The position numbers and the translations under genes were made by a program. From contig FR899741.1 of NCBI GenBank assembly GCA_000437275.1, forward strand, positions 161,917 through 170,136: 8,220 nucleotides of DNA, written 5' to 3'. The notes under the pieces are model-generated. The model saw only the letters and a program-made list of their open reading frames with translations, searched no databases and was not told the origin of the DNA. Shown one piece after another: positions 1-7,567 of this stretch. Position 1 is the stretch's first letter, and every line of letters begins with the position of its first letter. Origin of the DNA: Clostridium sp. CAG:411 (GTDB lineage Bacteria; Bacillota; Clostridia; Lachnospirales; Lachnospiraceae).

Positions 1-34
1 CCATCTCTGGTTTATTTATACTCTGTCATATCTT

Positions 35-1756
35 TTATTCAAACGCAATACGCTTCATTTCAGAAATTGATGTCACACCGCTTAAAACATACTTTGATGC
101 AGATATACGCAATGTCTTCATACCTTCTGACAATGCCACCTTATTTATTTCATCGGCATTTCCGTGTCTAGCGATAACCTCTTTTAGCTTAGGTGTAATT
201 TCCATAATCTCATACACACCAATTCGTCCATAATATCCAGTATTATTGCACATATGGCAACCAACAGGCTCATAAATAACAGCCTCACTATCTAGCGGCA
301 TACCTAACGTCTCTAAATCAACAGCCTCTGCCATACGACTCTTCTTACATTTTGGACAAAGTCTACGCACCAAACGCTGTGCAATTACTCCAACTACAGA
401 ATCTGCAATTAAATATGGTTCAATTCCCATATCTTCCAAACGTGTAATGGTACTTGCAGAGTTATTTGTATGTAAGGTACTAACTACCAAGTGACCTGTA
501 ATAGACGCTTTAACCGCAATCTCTGCGGTCTCATTATCTCGAATCTCACCAATCATAATGATATCCGGATCCTGACGTAAGATAGAACGCAATGCATTTG
601 CAAATGTCATATCTGCCTTATTATTAACCTGAACCTGATTAATTCCATCTACATTTGCTTCTACTGGGTCTTCTACTGTTACAATATTTACATCTTCAGT
701 ATTTAACTCACTAAGTGCCGTATATAATGTAGTAGATTTACCACTACCTGTTGGCCCAGTTACTAAAAGGATACCATGTGGATGACTCAATATACGATCA
801 AACTGTACCAACTCATCTGGTGCAAGTCCCAAATCCTTTTTATCTCGGTTAAGACCTCTTTTCTGGGTCAAACGCATAACAATTTTCTCACCGAATACGG
901 TCGGTAACACAGATACACGGATATCGTACTCTACATTATCTACAATACTTGTAATACGACCATCCTGTGGTTTTCTTTTTTCTGAAATATCCATACCGCC
1001 CATAATCTTTACACGGGCCACAATAGCATTCAACAATTCTGTATCATACTGCATTGCCTGCTGTAACACACCATCCACACGAAAACGTACTCTTACTTTG
1101 TCTTCCAATGCTTCAATATGTATATCCGAACTTCGTTGTCTTGCAGCCTGTTCAATAATTTTATTTACCAACTGCACGATTGGAGCATTGCTTACATCTG
1201 CATTTTCCAACTCTTCTTCTTTTCGACGTTCCGCATATTGTTCCTTTCGCTCTTTTGCAAACTTCTCAGCCACTTTCATAGCTTCTGTATTACCAAAATA
1301 ACGATCAATTGCCGTTGTAATGTCGCGAGGTGTAGCAATTACCGGCTCAATCTGAAAATTTGTCAAAATTGCTAAATCATCCACTGCTACAATATCCAGC
1401 GGATCTGCCATAGCCACACGCAACACATTCATATTTTCAATGCTGAATGCAAATGGCAACAATGTATTCTTTCTAAGAACATCTTCTTTTACTAATTTTA
1501 AAATTTCCTCTGGAATCTTAATCTCTGATAGTTTTACACGATCTAATGATAGCTGTCTCTGTAATGCTGTTACAATATCATCCTCTGTGGTCATACCCAA
1601 TTCTACCAAAACAGCTCCCAGTTTCTTTCCTTTCATATCACGCTGCTTTTCCAGCGCTTCTTCCAACTGTTCTTCGGTAATCACACCTTCAGAAATCAAA
1701 ATATCTCCCAAACGTTTCTTTTTACGTCCTCGTTGTTCAGAAAATTGTATACCCAT
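35..1756 (-). CDS. pilB: Type IV pilus assembly ATPase PilB (GspE/PulE family)
   Basis: This 573-residue protein is the cytoplasmic hexameric ATPase that powers pilin polymerisation in type IV pili (or the related type II secretion pseudopilus). Residues 15-38 and 45-68 are two tandem 24-residue MshEN motifs (RLG..LI..G.I....L...L..Q, then KLG..LV..G.......L..Q), which in this family bind c-di-GMP. A second N-terminal lobe runs to about residue 155 and a charged, probably coiled linker covers 158-185. The ATPase core has Walker A GPTGSGKST (334-342), the Asp box VTVEDPVE (359-366), Walker B DIIMIGEIRD (398-407) and the His box around 420-431. The zinc-binding tetracysteine is C467, C470, C500 and C503. 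Length is normal for the family. The ATG at 1756 has AAGGCGG seven bases upstream. No downstream pilus gene lies in the window, because only 34 bases remain; an ATG at 4..2 could begin the next gene but has no clear ribosome site. GspE of a type II system is the alternative, less likely in a Gram-positive. Confidence 0.96.
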   Translation of the reverse strand: MGIQFSEQRGRKKKRLGDILISEGVITEEQLEEALEKQRDMKGKKLGAVLVELGMTTEDDIVTALQRQLSLDRVKLSEIKIPEEILKLVKEDVLRKNTLLPFAFSIENMNVLRVAMADPLDIVAVDDLAILTNFQIEPVIATPRDITTAIDRYFGNTEAMKVAEKFAKERKEQYAERRKEEELENADVSNAPIVQLVNKIIEQAARQRSSDIHIEALEDKVRVRFRVDGVLQQAMQYDTELLNAIVARVKIMGGMDISEKRKPQDGRITSIVDNVEYDIRVSVLPTVFGEKIVMRLTQKRGLNRDKKDLGLAPDELVQFDRILSHPHGILLVTGPTGSGKSTTLYTALSELNTEDVNIVTVEDPVEANVDGINQVQVNNKADMTFANALRSILRQDPDIIMIGEIRDNETAEIAVKASITGHLVVSTLHTNNSASTITRLEDMGIEPYLIADSVVGVIAQRLVRRLCPKCKKSRMAEAVDLETLGMPLDSEAVIYEPVGCHMCNNTGYYGRIGVYEIMEITPKLKEVIARHGNADEINKVALSEGMKTLRISASKYVLSGVTSISEMKRIAFE

Positions 1757-1788
1757 ATTAAAACCGCCTTACTTTAAAAACTATTTAT

Positions 1789-1817
1789 ATTATACTAGCT
1801 TTTTTCTGCCTTAGCAA
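1789..1817 (-). promoter_or_regulatory. Promoter of pilB
   Basis: On the minus strand a -35 box TTGCTA (1817-1812) is followed after 17 bases by a perfect -10 box TATAAT (1794-1789). Transcription would start near 1782, giving a short leader of about 25 nt that carries the pilB ribosome binding site AAGGCGG (1770-1764). Spacing and boxes fit a housekeeping sigma-A promoter. It is inferred from sequence only. Confidence 0.75.
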
Positions 1818-2000
1818 GTACATTTTGTGATTTTTAACCAATTTATTTATCTTTTTCTCCGCTTTTCTATCCTATTTTTCAAACATTACACTTTTTGTAA
1901 TATTTTCAAAATAACTTTCAAAACACAAAACTCCCTTTTTGCTTTTCTTTTGTATTTTTAGAATACCCACTTTACCGCAATACCATTTCACCAAAAATTC

Positions 2001-2029
2001 ATTATATCACAACAAAATGTAAATAGTAA
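2001..2029 (-). promoter_or_regulatory. Possible distal promoter of pilB
   Basis: The minus strand reads TGATATAAT, an extended -10 (TG at 2009-2008, TATAAT at 2006-2001), directly after the pnp hairpin. The -35 region is poor: TTACTA at 2029-2024 with a 17-base spacer. If active it would make a leader of roughly 235 nt upstream of pilB. That leader is AT-rich, contains only weak small hairpins (for example ATTACA/TGTAAT) and has no credible ORF. It is much weaker evidence than the proximal promoter. Confidence 0.35.
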
Positions 2030-2050
2030 AAGGCGGTTATTAACCGCCTT
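2030..2050 (-). terminator. Hairpin terminator after pnp
   Basis: A perfect 9-bp inverted repeat (AAGGCGGTT at 2030-2038, AACCGCCTT at 2042-2050) with a 3-base loop lies 11 bases past the pnp stop. On the minus strand it is followed by TTACTATTT, an interrupted rather than continuous T-tract, so termination may be incomplete. It is most likely the end of the pnp transcript and a barrier to 3' exonucleases. It could also work partly on the plus strand, but no plus-strand gene is present. Confidence 0.7.
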
Positions 2051-2061
2051 CCTACTGTTTT

Positions 2062-4149
2062 TTATTCTTTCACATCTTTTATACTGAAGCTAACTCTTCC
2101 CATCTTATCCTTACCAAGACATACCACTTTTACATGATCACCTAAGGTAAGCACATCTTCTACACGATTGATACGTTCTTTTGAAATCTTAGAAATATGC
2201 ACTAAACCTTCTTTTCCTGGTGCAAATTCTACAAACGCACCAAATTCACGAATGCTTACTACATCACCCTCTAAGATTTGTCCTTCTTCAAAATCAGAAG
2301 TAATAATTTGTATCATACGAAGTGCCTTGTCCATCTTTTCTGCATCAGTACCACAAATAGAAACTGCGCCTTCATCTGTAATATCAATTTTTACGTCCGT
2401 CTGCTCAATAATCGCATTAATTGTCTTTCCACGTTGTCCTACCACATCACCAATCTTAGCAGGATCAATCTGTATCTGTACAATCTTCGGAGCATACTGT
2501 CCTACTTCTTTTCTTGGTTCACTAATAGCTGGCTTCATACAAGTATCCATAATAAACATACGAGCTTCGCGACATCTCTGAATTGCACCTTCCACAATCG
2601 GTCTTGTCAATCCATGAATTTTAATATCCATCTGTATTGCAGTAATACCTGTATCTGTACCTGTCACCTTAAAGTCCATATCTCCAAAGAAATCTTCCAA
2701 CCCTTGAATATCAGTCAACAATACATAATCATCATCTGTCTCTCCTGTTACCAAACCACAAGAAATTCCAGCTACCATCTTCTTGATTGGAACACCCGCT
2801 GCCATCAATGACATACAAGAGGAACAAGTAGAAGCCATAGAAGTTGATCCATTTGATTCGAAAGTTTCTGATACGCTACGGATTGCATATGGAAATTCTT
2901 CTTCACTAGGAAGTACTGGTATCAACGCTCTTTCTGCCAAAGCACCATGTCCGATTTCACGTCTTCCCGGTCCTCTGGATGGTTTTGTTTCACCTACAGA
3001 GTAAGATGGGAAATTGTAATGATGCATATAACGCTTTCCTGTAATCAATTCATTTAATCCATCTACCTTTTGTGCCTCCGATAATGGAGCCAATGTGGTA
3101 ACATTGCAAATCTGTGTCTGTCCACGAGTAAACATCGCTGAACCATGTACTCTAGGAATAATATCTACCTCTGCGGACAACGGACGAATCTGTGTCAGCT
3201 CACGACCATCTGGACGTTTATGATCCTTCAAAATCATCTTACGAACTGTCTTTTTCTGATATTGATAAACGGCTTCATCAATCATTCCAAGCCATTCTTC
3301 ATTTTCTGCAAATGCTTCTTCTAACTGTTCTTTAATCTGACGAATATTCTCCTCGCGAACCATCTTATCATCTGTAAATACAGCTTCTTCCATCTGTGCA
3401 GGTGGAACCATCTCTTTGATCTTTTCGAATAATTCTTCTGGAATTGCACAACTTGTATAAGAATGCTTTTCCTTTCCACATTCCGCTACAATCTTATCAA
3501 TAAATGCAATCACTTCCTGATTGACACTATGTGCCATATAAATTGCTTCAATCATCTTATCCTCTGGAAGTTCATTTGCACCAGCCTCAATCATAATAAC
3601 TTTCTCACGAGTGGAAGCAACAGTCAGTTTCAAATCAGATACTTCCATCTCTGCCTGTCCAGGATTTACGATGAATTTTCCATCAATCATTCCAATCTGT
3701 GTCGTTGCACATGGACCATCAAATGGAATATCTGAAATAGCAGTTGCAATCGCTGAACCAAGCATAGCAGTTAATTCAGGGCTACACTCAGGGTCTACAG
3801 ACATAACTAAGTTGTTCAAGGTAACATCATTTCGATAATCCTTTGGGAACAAAGGTCGCATCGGTCTGTCAATTACACGAGAAGTCAATACCGCATTTTC
3901 AGATGCCTTTCCTTCACGTTTGTTAAAACCTCCTGGGATTTTTCCCACTGCATACATCTTTTCCTCATATTCTACACTCAATGGGAAAAAGTCAATTCCT
4001 TCTCTTGGTTTCTCAGATGCTGTAGCAGTAGACAACACAGTTGTCTCACCATAATGCATAAACGCAGCACCATTCGCCTGCTTCGCTACACGTCCCACAT
4101 CAACTGTAAGCTTTTTACCTGCAAGCTCCATTGTAAAACTCTTATACAT
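2062..4149 (-). CDS. pnp: Polyribonucleotide nucleotidyltransferase (PNPase)
   Basis: PNPase is a trimeric 3'-5' exoribonuclease that uses phosphate to release nucleoside diphosphates in mRNA decay. The 695-residue product has all family domains in order: RNase PH-like 1 (about 1-215), a helical linker (about 220-310), catalytic RNase PH-like 2 (about 314-530), a KH domain with the GxxG loop GQRG (571-574), and an S1 domain (about 619-692, with EFGAFVEF and GLVHIS). FTRGQTQ and GPGRREIGHGALAERAL are typical core motifs. EDFFGDMDFK contains the Asp/Asp/Lys active-site residues at 486, 492 and 494, which match the positions I recall for the E. coli enzyme. I chose the ATG at 4149 because GGAG lies nine bases upstream (4162-4159). 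A GTG at 4197 in the same frame would add 16 unrelated residues encoded inside the leader stem. rpsO, the common upstream partner, is not here; pnp has its own promoter. Confidence 0.98.
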   Translation of the reverse strand: MYKSFTMELAGKKLTVDVGRVAKQANGAAFMHYGETTVLSTATASEKPREGIDFFPLSVEYEEKMYAVGKIPGGFNKREGKASENAVLTSRVIDRPMRPLFPKDYRNDVTLNNLVMSVDPECSPELTAMLGSAIATAISDIPFDGPCATTQIGMIDGKFIVNPGQAEMEVSDLKLTVASTREKVIMIEAGANELPEDKMIEAIYMAHSVNQEVIAFIDKIVAECGKEKHSYTSCAIPEELFEKIKEMVPPAQMEEAVFTDDKMVREENIRQIKEQLEEAFAENEEWLGMIDEAVYQYQKKTVRKMILKDHKRPDGRELTQIRPLSAEVDIIPRVHGSAMFTRGQTQICNVTTLAPLSEAQKVDGLNELITGKRYMHHYNFPSYSVGETKPSRGPGRREIGHGALAERALIPVLPSEEEFPYAIRSVSETFESNGSTSMASTCSSCMSLMAAGVPIKKMVAGISCGLVTGETDDDYVLLTDIQGLEDFFGDMDFKVTGTDTGITAIQMDIKIHGLTRPIVEGAIQRCREARMFIMDTCMKPAISEPRKEVGQYAPKIVQIQIDPAKIGDVVGQRGKTINAIIEQTDVKIDITDEGAVSICGTDAEKMDKALRMIQIITSDFEEGQILEGDVVSIREFGAFVEFAPGKEGLVHISKISKERINRVEDVLTLGDHVKVVCLGKDKMGRVSFSIKDVKE

Positions 4150-4282
4150 ATGTTTTCTCTCCTTTTTCCAGAAGACGCCGAAACCACTAGACAACACGCA
4201 AGCAAACTTGTGTGTTCTATAGAAGTCTCGTCTACGCCTTCTTACTTACAATTATTCTCTGTGCTAGGCACAATACTTTTTT
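4150..4282 (-). promoter_or_regulatory. Structured 5' leader of pnp
   Basis: The predicted leader of about 125 nt can fold into a multi-part stem. First comes a small hairpin (TGTGC/GCACA, 4260-4272). An outer 9-bp stem then pairs AGAAGGCGU (4242-4234) with the arm at 4178-4170, including two G-U pairs. Alternatively or additionally, UAGAC (4234-4230) can pair with GUCUA (4192-4188). Inside is a 10-bp hairpin with one mismatch (arms 4216-4207 and 4202-4193, UUUG loop). The outer stem ends six bases before the Shine-Dalgarno AAGGAG, leaving it exposed. AGAAG can also pair with CUUCU about 12 bases on, so alternative folds compete. PNPase autoregulates through a leader stem in E. coli; a similar role here is inference. 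Confidence 0.5.
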
Positions 4283-4311
4283 ATTATACCACTTCAACTT
4301 TCATTATTCTA
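4283..4311 (-). promoter_or_regulatory. Extended -10 promoter of pnp
   Basis: The minus strand reads TGGTATAAT, a perfect -10 (4288-4283) preceded by the TG of an extended -10 element. The -35 position at a 17-base spacer is TAGAAT (4311-4306), only a partial match, which is usual for extended -10 promoters. Transcription would start near 4276. Confidence 0.7.
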
Positions 4312-4344
4312 CTTTTTTTTATTTTTTGGTTATACAAATTTACT

Positions 4345-4392
4345 GTAGGAAAATGAGATAGAAATTTCTCTATGACTTTCCATTTTTCCTGC
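4345..4392. repeat. Imperfect inverted repeat upstream of pnp promoter
   Basis: GTAGGAAAATG (4345-4355) is complementary to CATTTTTCCTGC (4381-4392) with one G-T pair and one bulge. A nested pair ATAGA (4358-4362) and TCTAT (4369-4373) lies inside. The element sits between the ABC operon terminator and the pnp promoter. It could be a second terminator-like or mRNA-stabilising structure or a protein site; nothing in the sequence decides. Confidence 0.4.
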
Positions 4393-4411
4393 AATAATTT
4401 TACACGAACTA

Positions 4412-4449
4412 AAAAAACATAGTAATCTTCATGATTATCTATGTTTTTT
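4412..4449 (-). terminator. Intrinsic terminator of the ABC transporter operon
   Basis: AAAAAACATAG (4412-4422) pairs with CTATGTTTTTT (4439-4449). The stem extends inward through TAATC (4423-4427) and GATTA (4433-4437) with a single bulged base and a 5-base loop. On the minus strand the hairpin runs straight into seven T residues (4417-4411). It starts 13 bases after the ATPase stop. Because the A and T runs are symmetric, it could also stop plus-strand transcripts. Confidence 0.9.
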
Positions 4450-4462
4450 ATAAAAATTTATT

Positions 4463-5125
4463 CTAATCATTTTGAACAAGCAATCCGTCTTCGATTCGAA
4501 CAATCCGTTTACATCTATTCGCAATGGCTAAGTCATGCGTTATGAGAATCACCGTTTTTCCTGTATCATTGATTTCTTCAAAATAATTCATAATATCATT
4601 TCCCGTACGTTGATCCAATGCACCTGTTGGTTCATCCGCAAGTAATACAGGCGTATCTGAAACCAATGCTCTTGCAATAGCACATCTTTGCTGTTGTCCA
4701 CCAGATAACTGCAACGGCATTTTGTCTTTCAAATGAGCAATTCCCATTTTTTCTAATTGTTCCATAACCTGGGCTTTTCTATTTTTTATGTATCTGGCAC
4801 GCAATGGCATTTCTACATTTTCATAAACCGTATACCGATTCATTAATGCAAAATTTTGAAAAACAAAACTAATATTTTGTTTTCGAAATTCGTGCAACTT
4901 ACGTTCTGAAAATGAAGCTACATTTTCTCCTTGAAATAAATATTCGCCAGAAGTAGCTAAATCCATTCCTCCCAATATATGAAGTAACGTACTTTTTCCA
5001 GAGCCAGAACTTCCAACAATACCCAAAAATTCGCCTTTTTCTATATCAAGATTAATTCCACGAATAGCATGTGTACAAGCATCCTCTTTTCCATAGTCCT
5101 TTGTAATATTTTTAAGTGTTATCAT
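4463..5125 (-). CDS. ABC transporter ATP-binding protein (MacB/LolD-type)
   Basis: This 220-residue cytoplasmic ATPase has the full motif set: Walker A GSSGSGKST (38-46), Q-loop FQN (89-91), signature LSGGQQQR (140-147), Walker B VLLADEP with catalytic E165, D-loop GALD (168-171) and switch His197 in LITHD. The size and the LSGGQQQR signature are typical of the MacB/LolD/FtsE group, whose ATPases pair with FtsX-fold permeases, and two such permeases lie directly upstream. FVFQNFALMNRYTVYENVEM resembles the Q-loop region of bacteriocin-associated (lactococcin 972 group) and antimicrobial peptide exporters, but this does not assign a substrate. The ATG has GGAGGG five bases upstream. A 90-base gap to the permease stop is unusually long for this operon. 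A strong terminator follows, so this is the last gene of the unit. Confidence 0.95.
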   Translation of the reverse strand: MITLKNITKDYGKEDACTHAIRGINLDIEKGEFLGIVGSSGSGKSTLLHILGGMDLATSGEYLFQGENVASFSERKLHEFRKQNISFVFQNFALMNRYTVYENVEMPLRARYIKNRKAQVMEQLEKMGIAHLKDKMPLQLSGGQQQRCAIARALVSDTPVLLADEPTGALDQRTGNDIMNYFEEINDTGKTVILITHDLAIANRCKRIVRIEDGLLVQND

Positions 5126-5215
5126 TTTGTCCCTCCATAATAAAATACAACGCTTCTATTCTGTCATATCTTTCACAAATACATACGTTTTTCTTTCAAA
5201 CTTAAAGCTGTAACT
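5126..5215 (-). other. Spacer between permease 2 and ATPase
   Basis: Ninety bases separate the two genes, whereas the other junctions in this operon are 9 and 24 bases. I see the ATPase ribosome site (GGAGGG, 5136-5131), a weak AAAG/CTTT hairpin next to the permease stop, and no ORF longer than a few codons. No convincing promoter or terminator is present, so co-transcription with the permeases is still the likeliest reading. Confidence 0.5.
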
Positions 5216-6460
5216 TTATTCCGAACGTATCATGCGCACAGGTGTAAAAATGTGCAATATGATGTTTGTTACAATTGAAATAACCAGTAACACCAAAACA
5301 ATCATGCCCACTTCTACAGGCAACATATACGGTAAAAAAATACGCTTTACTATATAATCTATTCCACAACTTGCAAACCACCTTTTCGCAATCCAATACA
5401 AACAAGGACAAACAAGCAAAAAAGCCACAATTGAAATTATTGCGTTGTAAAATAAGGCAGAACAAAAAATATCGCGTTTCGAAAAACCAATAGCATACAT
5501 AATTCCATATTCTCTTCTGTTATTCAATATAAAAACAATTTGTAACGAAATCAACATAAGAATTGCCGTAATTCCAACAATTCTTATAATTTGAGACAAA
5601 TACTTCAACAAAATAATATTGCGTGTCTGTGAAACTTCATAACGTTCCTGTAAAGAAGAATAATGAATATCAATATTGGATCGTTCCGCTAATTGATCTG
5701 CCACAGCTAAAGCTTCATCTATGGAATATCCATCCGCAGAAGATATCCATAGGTACTCCAACAAAGGAGGCTCCTGATTGCGAATTTTGAATACCATATA
5801 ATCGCTAGATTGTGCTGCATTTCCAATCTCTGATGAAAACTCCATAAGAAGTTCTTCCTTTATCCATGCTTGATTTGGCGCTATGATTCCTGCAACCTGA
5901 TATGTAACATTCTCTACTTGATATTTCGTTCCAACAGGAATATCTCGAAATCCATAACCTAAATATATATAATAATAGATATCTTTATCATCAAACGAAA
6001 GTTCATCAACAGGTGTACCACTGCTCAATTTCATATTACAAAGCTCACTAGCATTTTTAGAAACACTTTCAATATACAACCCTGTTATGTCTTCTTCCAT
6101 ATTCTCAGAACCATAATTCCCCGCTTGGATATTCCACAATGTTTCCAGAGCAGGTGCAGTTTCTATATCCTCACTACAATCTCCAATTACCTGTATTTCT
6201 TTTCTTCTCGACAACTGTTCCAAATATTTTTGTATACCATCATTAAAAAAATCATCTTCCACAAGCTGTATAATTCCTGTGTTCTTTACCCCCCTTGTTA
6301 ATACACGATCACAAGATTCATATACTAAATTTTGACCATGATAAGCCATTAGTGCAAACATTACAAGTAAACTGCACACAAAAACAAGTAATACAGAAAG
6401 AACAAACTTACGAAAATGAGTAGATATAGAATCAATTGCAAATATTAATGAATTTTTCAT
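5216..6460 (-). CDS. MacB/FtsX-type ABC permease, second subunit
   Basis: This 414-residue membrane protein has the four-helix MacB/FtsX layout: one N-terminal transmembrane helix (about 19-41), a large extracytoplasmic domain (about 45-285), then three helices (about 288-312, 334-358 and 378-404). NNRREYGIMYAIGFSKRD (313-330) is the cytoplasmic coupling helix that contacts the ATPase, and the protein ends in PVRMIRSE, like the (L)xPxxxLRxE tail of the family. The ATG at 6460 has a strong AGGAGG (6471-6466) that overlaps the TAG stop of the upstream permease, so the two are probably translationally coupled and made in equal amounts. With the first permease it likely forms a LolC/LolE-like heterodimer. 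The extracytoplasmic domain is acidic and shows no motif I recognise. Substrate unknown; export of, or protection against, an antimicrobial peptide is the best guess from context. Confidence 0.88.
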   Translation of the reverse strand: MKNSLIFAIDSISTHFRKFVLSVLLVFVCSLLVMFALMAYHGQNLVYESCDRVLTRGVKNTGIIQLVEDDFFNDGIQKYLEQLSRRKEIQVIGDCSEDIETAPALETLWNIQAGNYGSENMEEDITGLYIESVSKNASELCNMKLSSGTPVDELSFDDKDIYYYIYLGYGFRDIPVGTKYQVENVTYQVAGIIAPNQAWIKEELLMEFSSEIGNAAQSSDYMVFKIRNQEPPLLEYLWISSADGYSIDEALAVADQLAERSNIDIHYSSLQERYEVSQTRNIILLKYLSQIIRIVGITAILMLISLQIVFILNNRREYGIMYAIGFSKRDIFCSALFYNAIISIVAFLLVCPCLYWIAKRWFASCGIDYIVKRIFLPYMLPVEVGMIVLVLLVISIVTNIILHIFTPVRMIRSE

Positions 6461-6469
6461 ATATGCCTC

Positions 6470-7543
6470 CTATTCTTCTGCCATCTCTTTGCATGGTTGT
6501 ATCTGTCTGGTTTTTATTAGTGCAAACAAAACATTCATTGCAATCACACATAACATGCCTATAACTATAATCCCGATTCTCCTCCACCCCTGTTGGGATA
6601 AAAAAGATTCATGAAAGAAAAAGCTATATAACATCTGCATAAATGCAGCCAGCACGCTTCCCATTAATGTCAACACAGAAATATCTTTTCCCAACAAAAT
6701 AGCAAGTTGTCCTGTATGATAACCATATGCTTTTCGAATTGCAATTTCTCGCTTTCTGTACAACAACCACACATAGGATACAATAAAACAGTTACAAATC
6801 GAAAAAAGAAAACAAATCGGCAAAAAAAACGAATGATAGATTTCATACCAAGCATTTTCCGCATCTCCATTGTACATTACGTCATATTCTTCTGCATTAA
6901 AACCTTTAGATGCCAGTGTTTCTATAAACTGCAAATAGCTATCTTCTATATCATCATGACTAGCATAATAGAAATCGAAATAATTACCAAATAAAGATAT
7001 TAACTTCTGCTGCAAGTTTTCATCACAATTTTCCCAAACTAAATAAAAAGAGGTATCTACCCCTCCTGTTAATTTGTTATCTAAAATTCCAACAATAGGA
7101 ATCCGTATACCGTTCAACTCTACATAATACCCATCTGAATCCTCTAACAGTTGAGATTTTAAACTTTCTCCAATAATGGCTCCATTTTTCTGATTTTTTT
7201 TATCTAATTTCGTATAAGACAACCCAGTTTCCTCATTTTGTTTCATCAAAACACGTATCGTATATTGGTCAAGGCTTTTGTTCAATTCTACAAGAGATTT
7301 AACAAAAATATTTCCCTTTGTTATTTTCTCTGCACAAGATAATGCATCCGCTGTAAGAGAATCCTTGTTCATGGGCGAAACAGTAACATACCTTTCAAAT
7401 TTATATTGATGCAAATTTTGGTTATCTCGCAACATATTACTAACTAAATCAGATACGTTAATAAGCACAAAACAAGAAATGGCAAGTCCTACAATAAAAA
7501 GGGCACTCACATAGGAGTGCCGAAAAAATTTTTTTATCTTCAT
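6470..7543 (-). CDS. MacB/FtsX-type ABC permease, first subunit
   Basis: This 357-residue protein has the same layout as its downstream partner: transmembrane helix 1 (about 11-34), an extracytoplasmic domain (about 36-235) and three more helices (about 237-262, 286-310 and 322-345). YRKREIAIRKAYGYHTGQL (262-280) is a clear FtsX/MacB coupling-helix motif (RxxEIAxRKAxG). IRIPIVGILDNKL (146-158) resembles the beta segment of MacB periplasmic-core domains. The C-terminus (QIQPCKEMAEE) replaces the usual xPxEALRxE tail. The start at 7543 has AAGGAG six bases upstream and lies 24 bases after the small secreted-protein gene with no terminator between, so the two are almost certainly co-transcribed. 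No MacA/YknX-type adaptor protein is encoded in the window. GC content is visibly lower than in pnp and pilB. Confidence 0.87.
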   Translation of the reverse strand: MKIKKFFRHSYVSALFIVGLAISCFVLINVSDLVSNMLRDNQNLHQYKFERYVTVSPMNKDSLTADALSCAEKITKGNIFVKSLVELNKSLDQYTIRVLMKQNEETGLSYTKLDKKNQKNGAIIGESLKSQLLEDSDGYYVELNGIRIPIVGILDNKLTGGVDTSFYLVWENCDENLQQKLISLFGNYFDFYYASHDDIEDSYLQFIETLASKGFNAEEYDVMYNGDAENAWYEIYHSFFLPICFLFSICNCFIVSYVWLLYRKREIAIRKAYGYHTGQLAILLGKDISVLTLMGSVLAAFMQMLYSFFFHESFLSQQGWRRIGIIVIGMLCVIAMNVLFALIKTRQIQPCKEMAEE

Positions 7544-7567
7544 GGTTTACTCCTTCCTATTTTTGGA

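Larger units (their letters stand above)
1757..2061. other. pnp-pilB intergenic region (305 bp)
   Basis: This stretch separates the pnp stop from the pilB start. It holds the pnp terminator hairpin (2030-2050), a possible extended -10 promoter (2001-2029), the strong pilB promoter (1789-1817) and the pilB ribosome site. The part between about 1818 and 2000 is AT-rich and has no ORF longer than a few codons on either strand. I looked for the conserved core of a c-di-GMP (GEMM-type) riboswitch, which is often found near pilus genes, and did not see it. Confidence 0.7.

Noticed and set aside
1..34. ATG at 4..2 as the start of the next pilus gene
   Set aside because: Only four bases remain and the preceding CAGAG is not a convincing ribosome site, so no gene can be called.
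1757..2061. c-di-GMP riboswitch upstream of pilB
   Set aside because: I looked on the minus strand for the conserved GEMM core and tetraloop-receptor features and found none.
4150..4197. A GTG start at 4197 that would extend PNPase by 16 residues
   Set aside because: It lies inside the predicted leader hairpin, has no ribosome site, and the added residues do not resemble PNPase. The ATG at 4149 has a good Shine-Dalgarno and starts the protein at the family's usual N-terminus.
1098..4356. Plus-strand open frames of 67-177 codons opposite pilB and pnp
   Set aside because: They lie antisense to clearly coding genes, have low-complexity Ser/Cys/Ile/Asn-rich translations and lack ribosome sites; they are shadows of the real frames.
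22..5173. A 14-base exact repeat (TCTGTCATATCTTT) at 22-35 and 5160-5173
   Set aside because: One such match is not surprising in 8 kb of AT-rich DNA, and the two contexts have nothing else in common.
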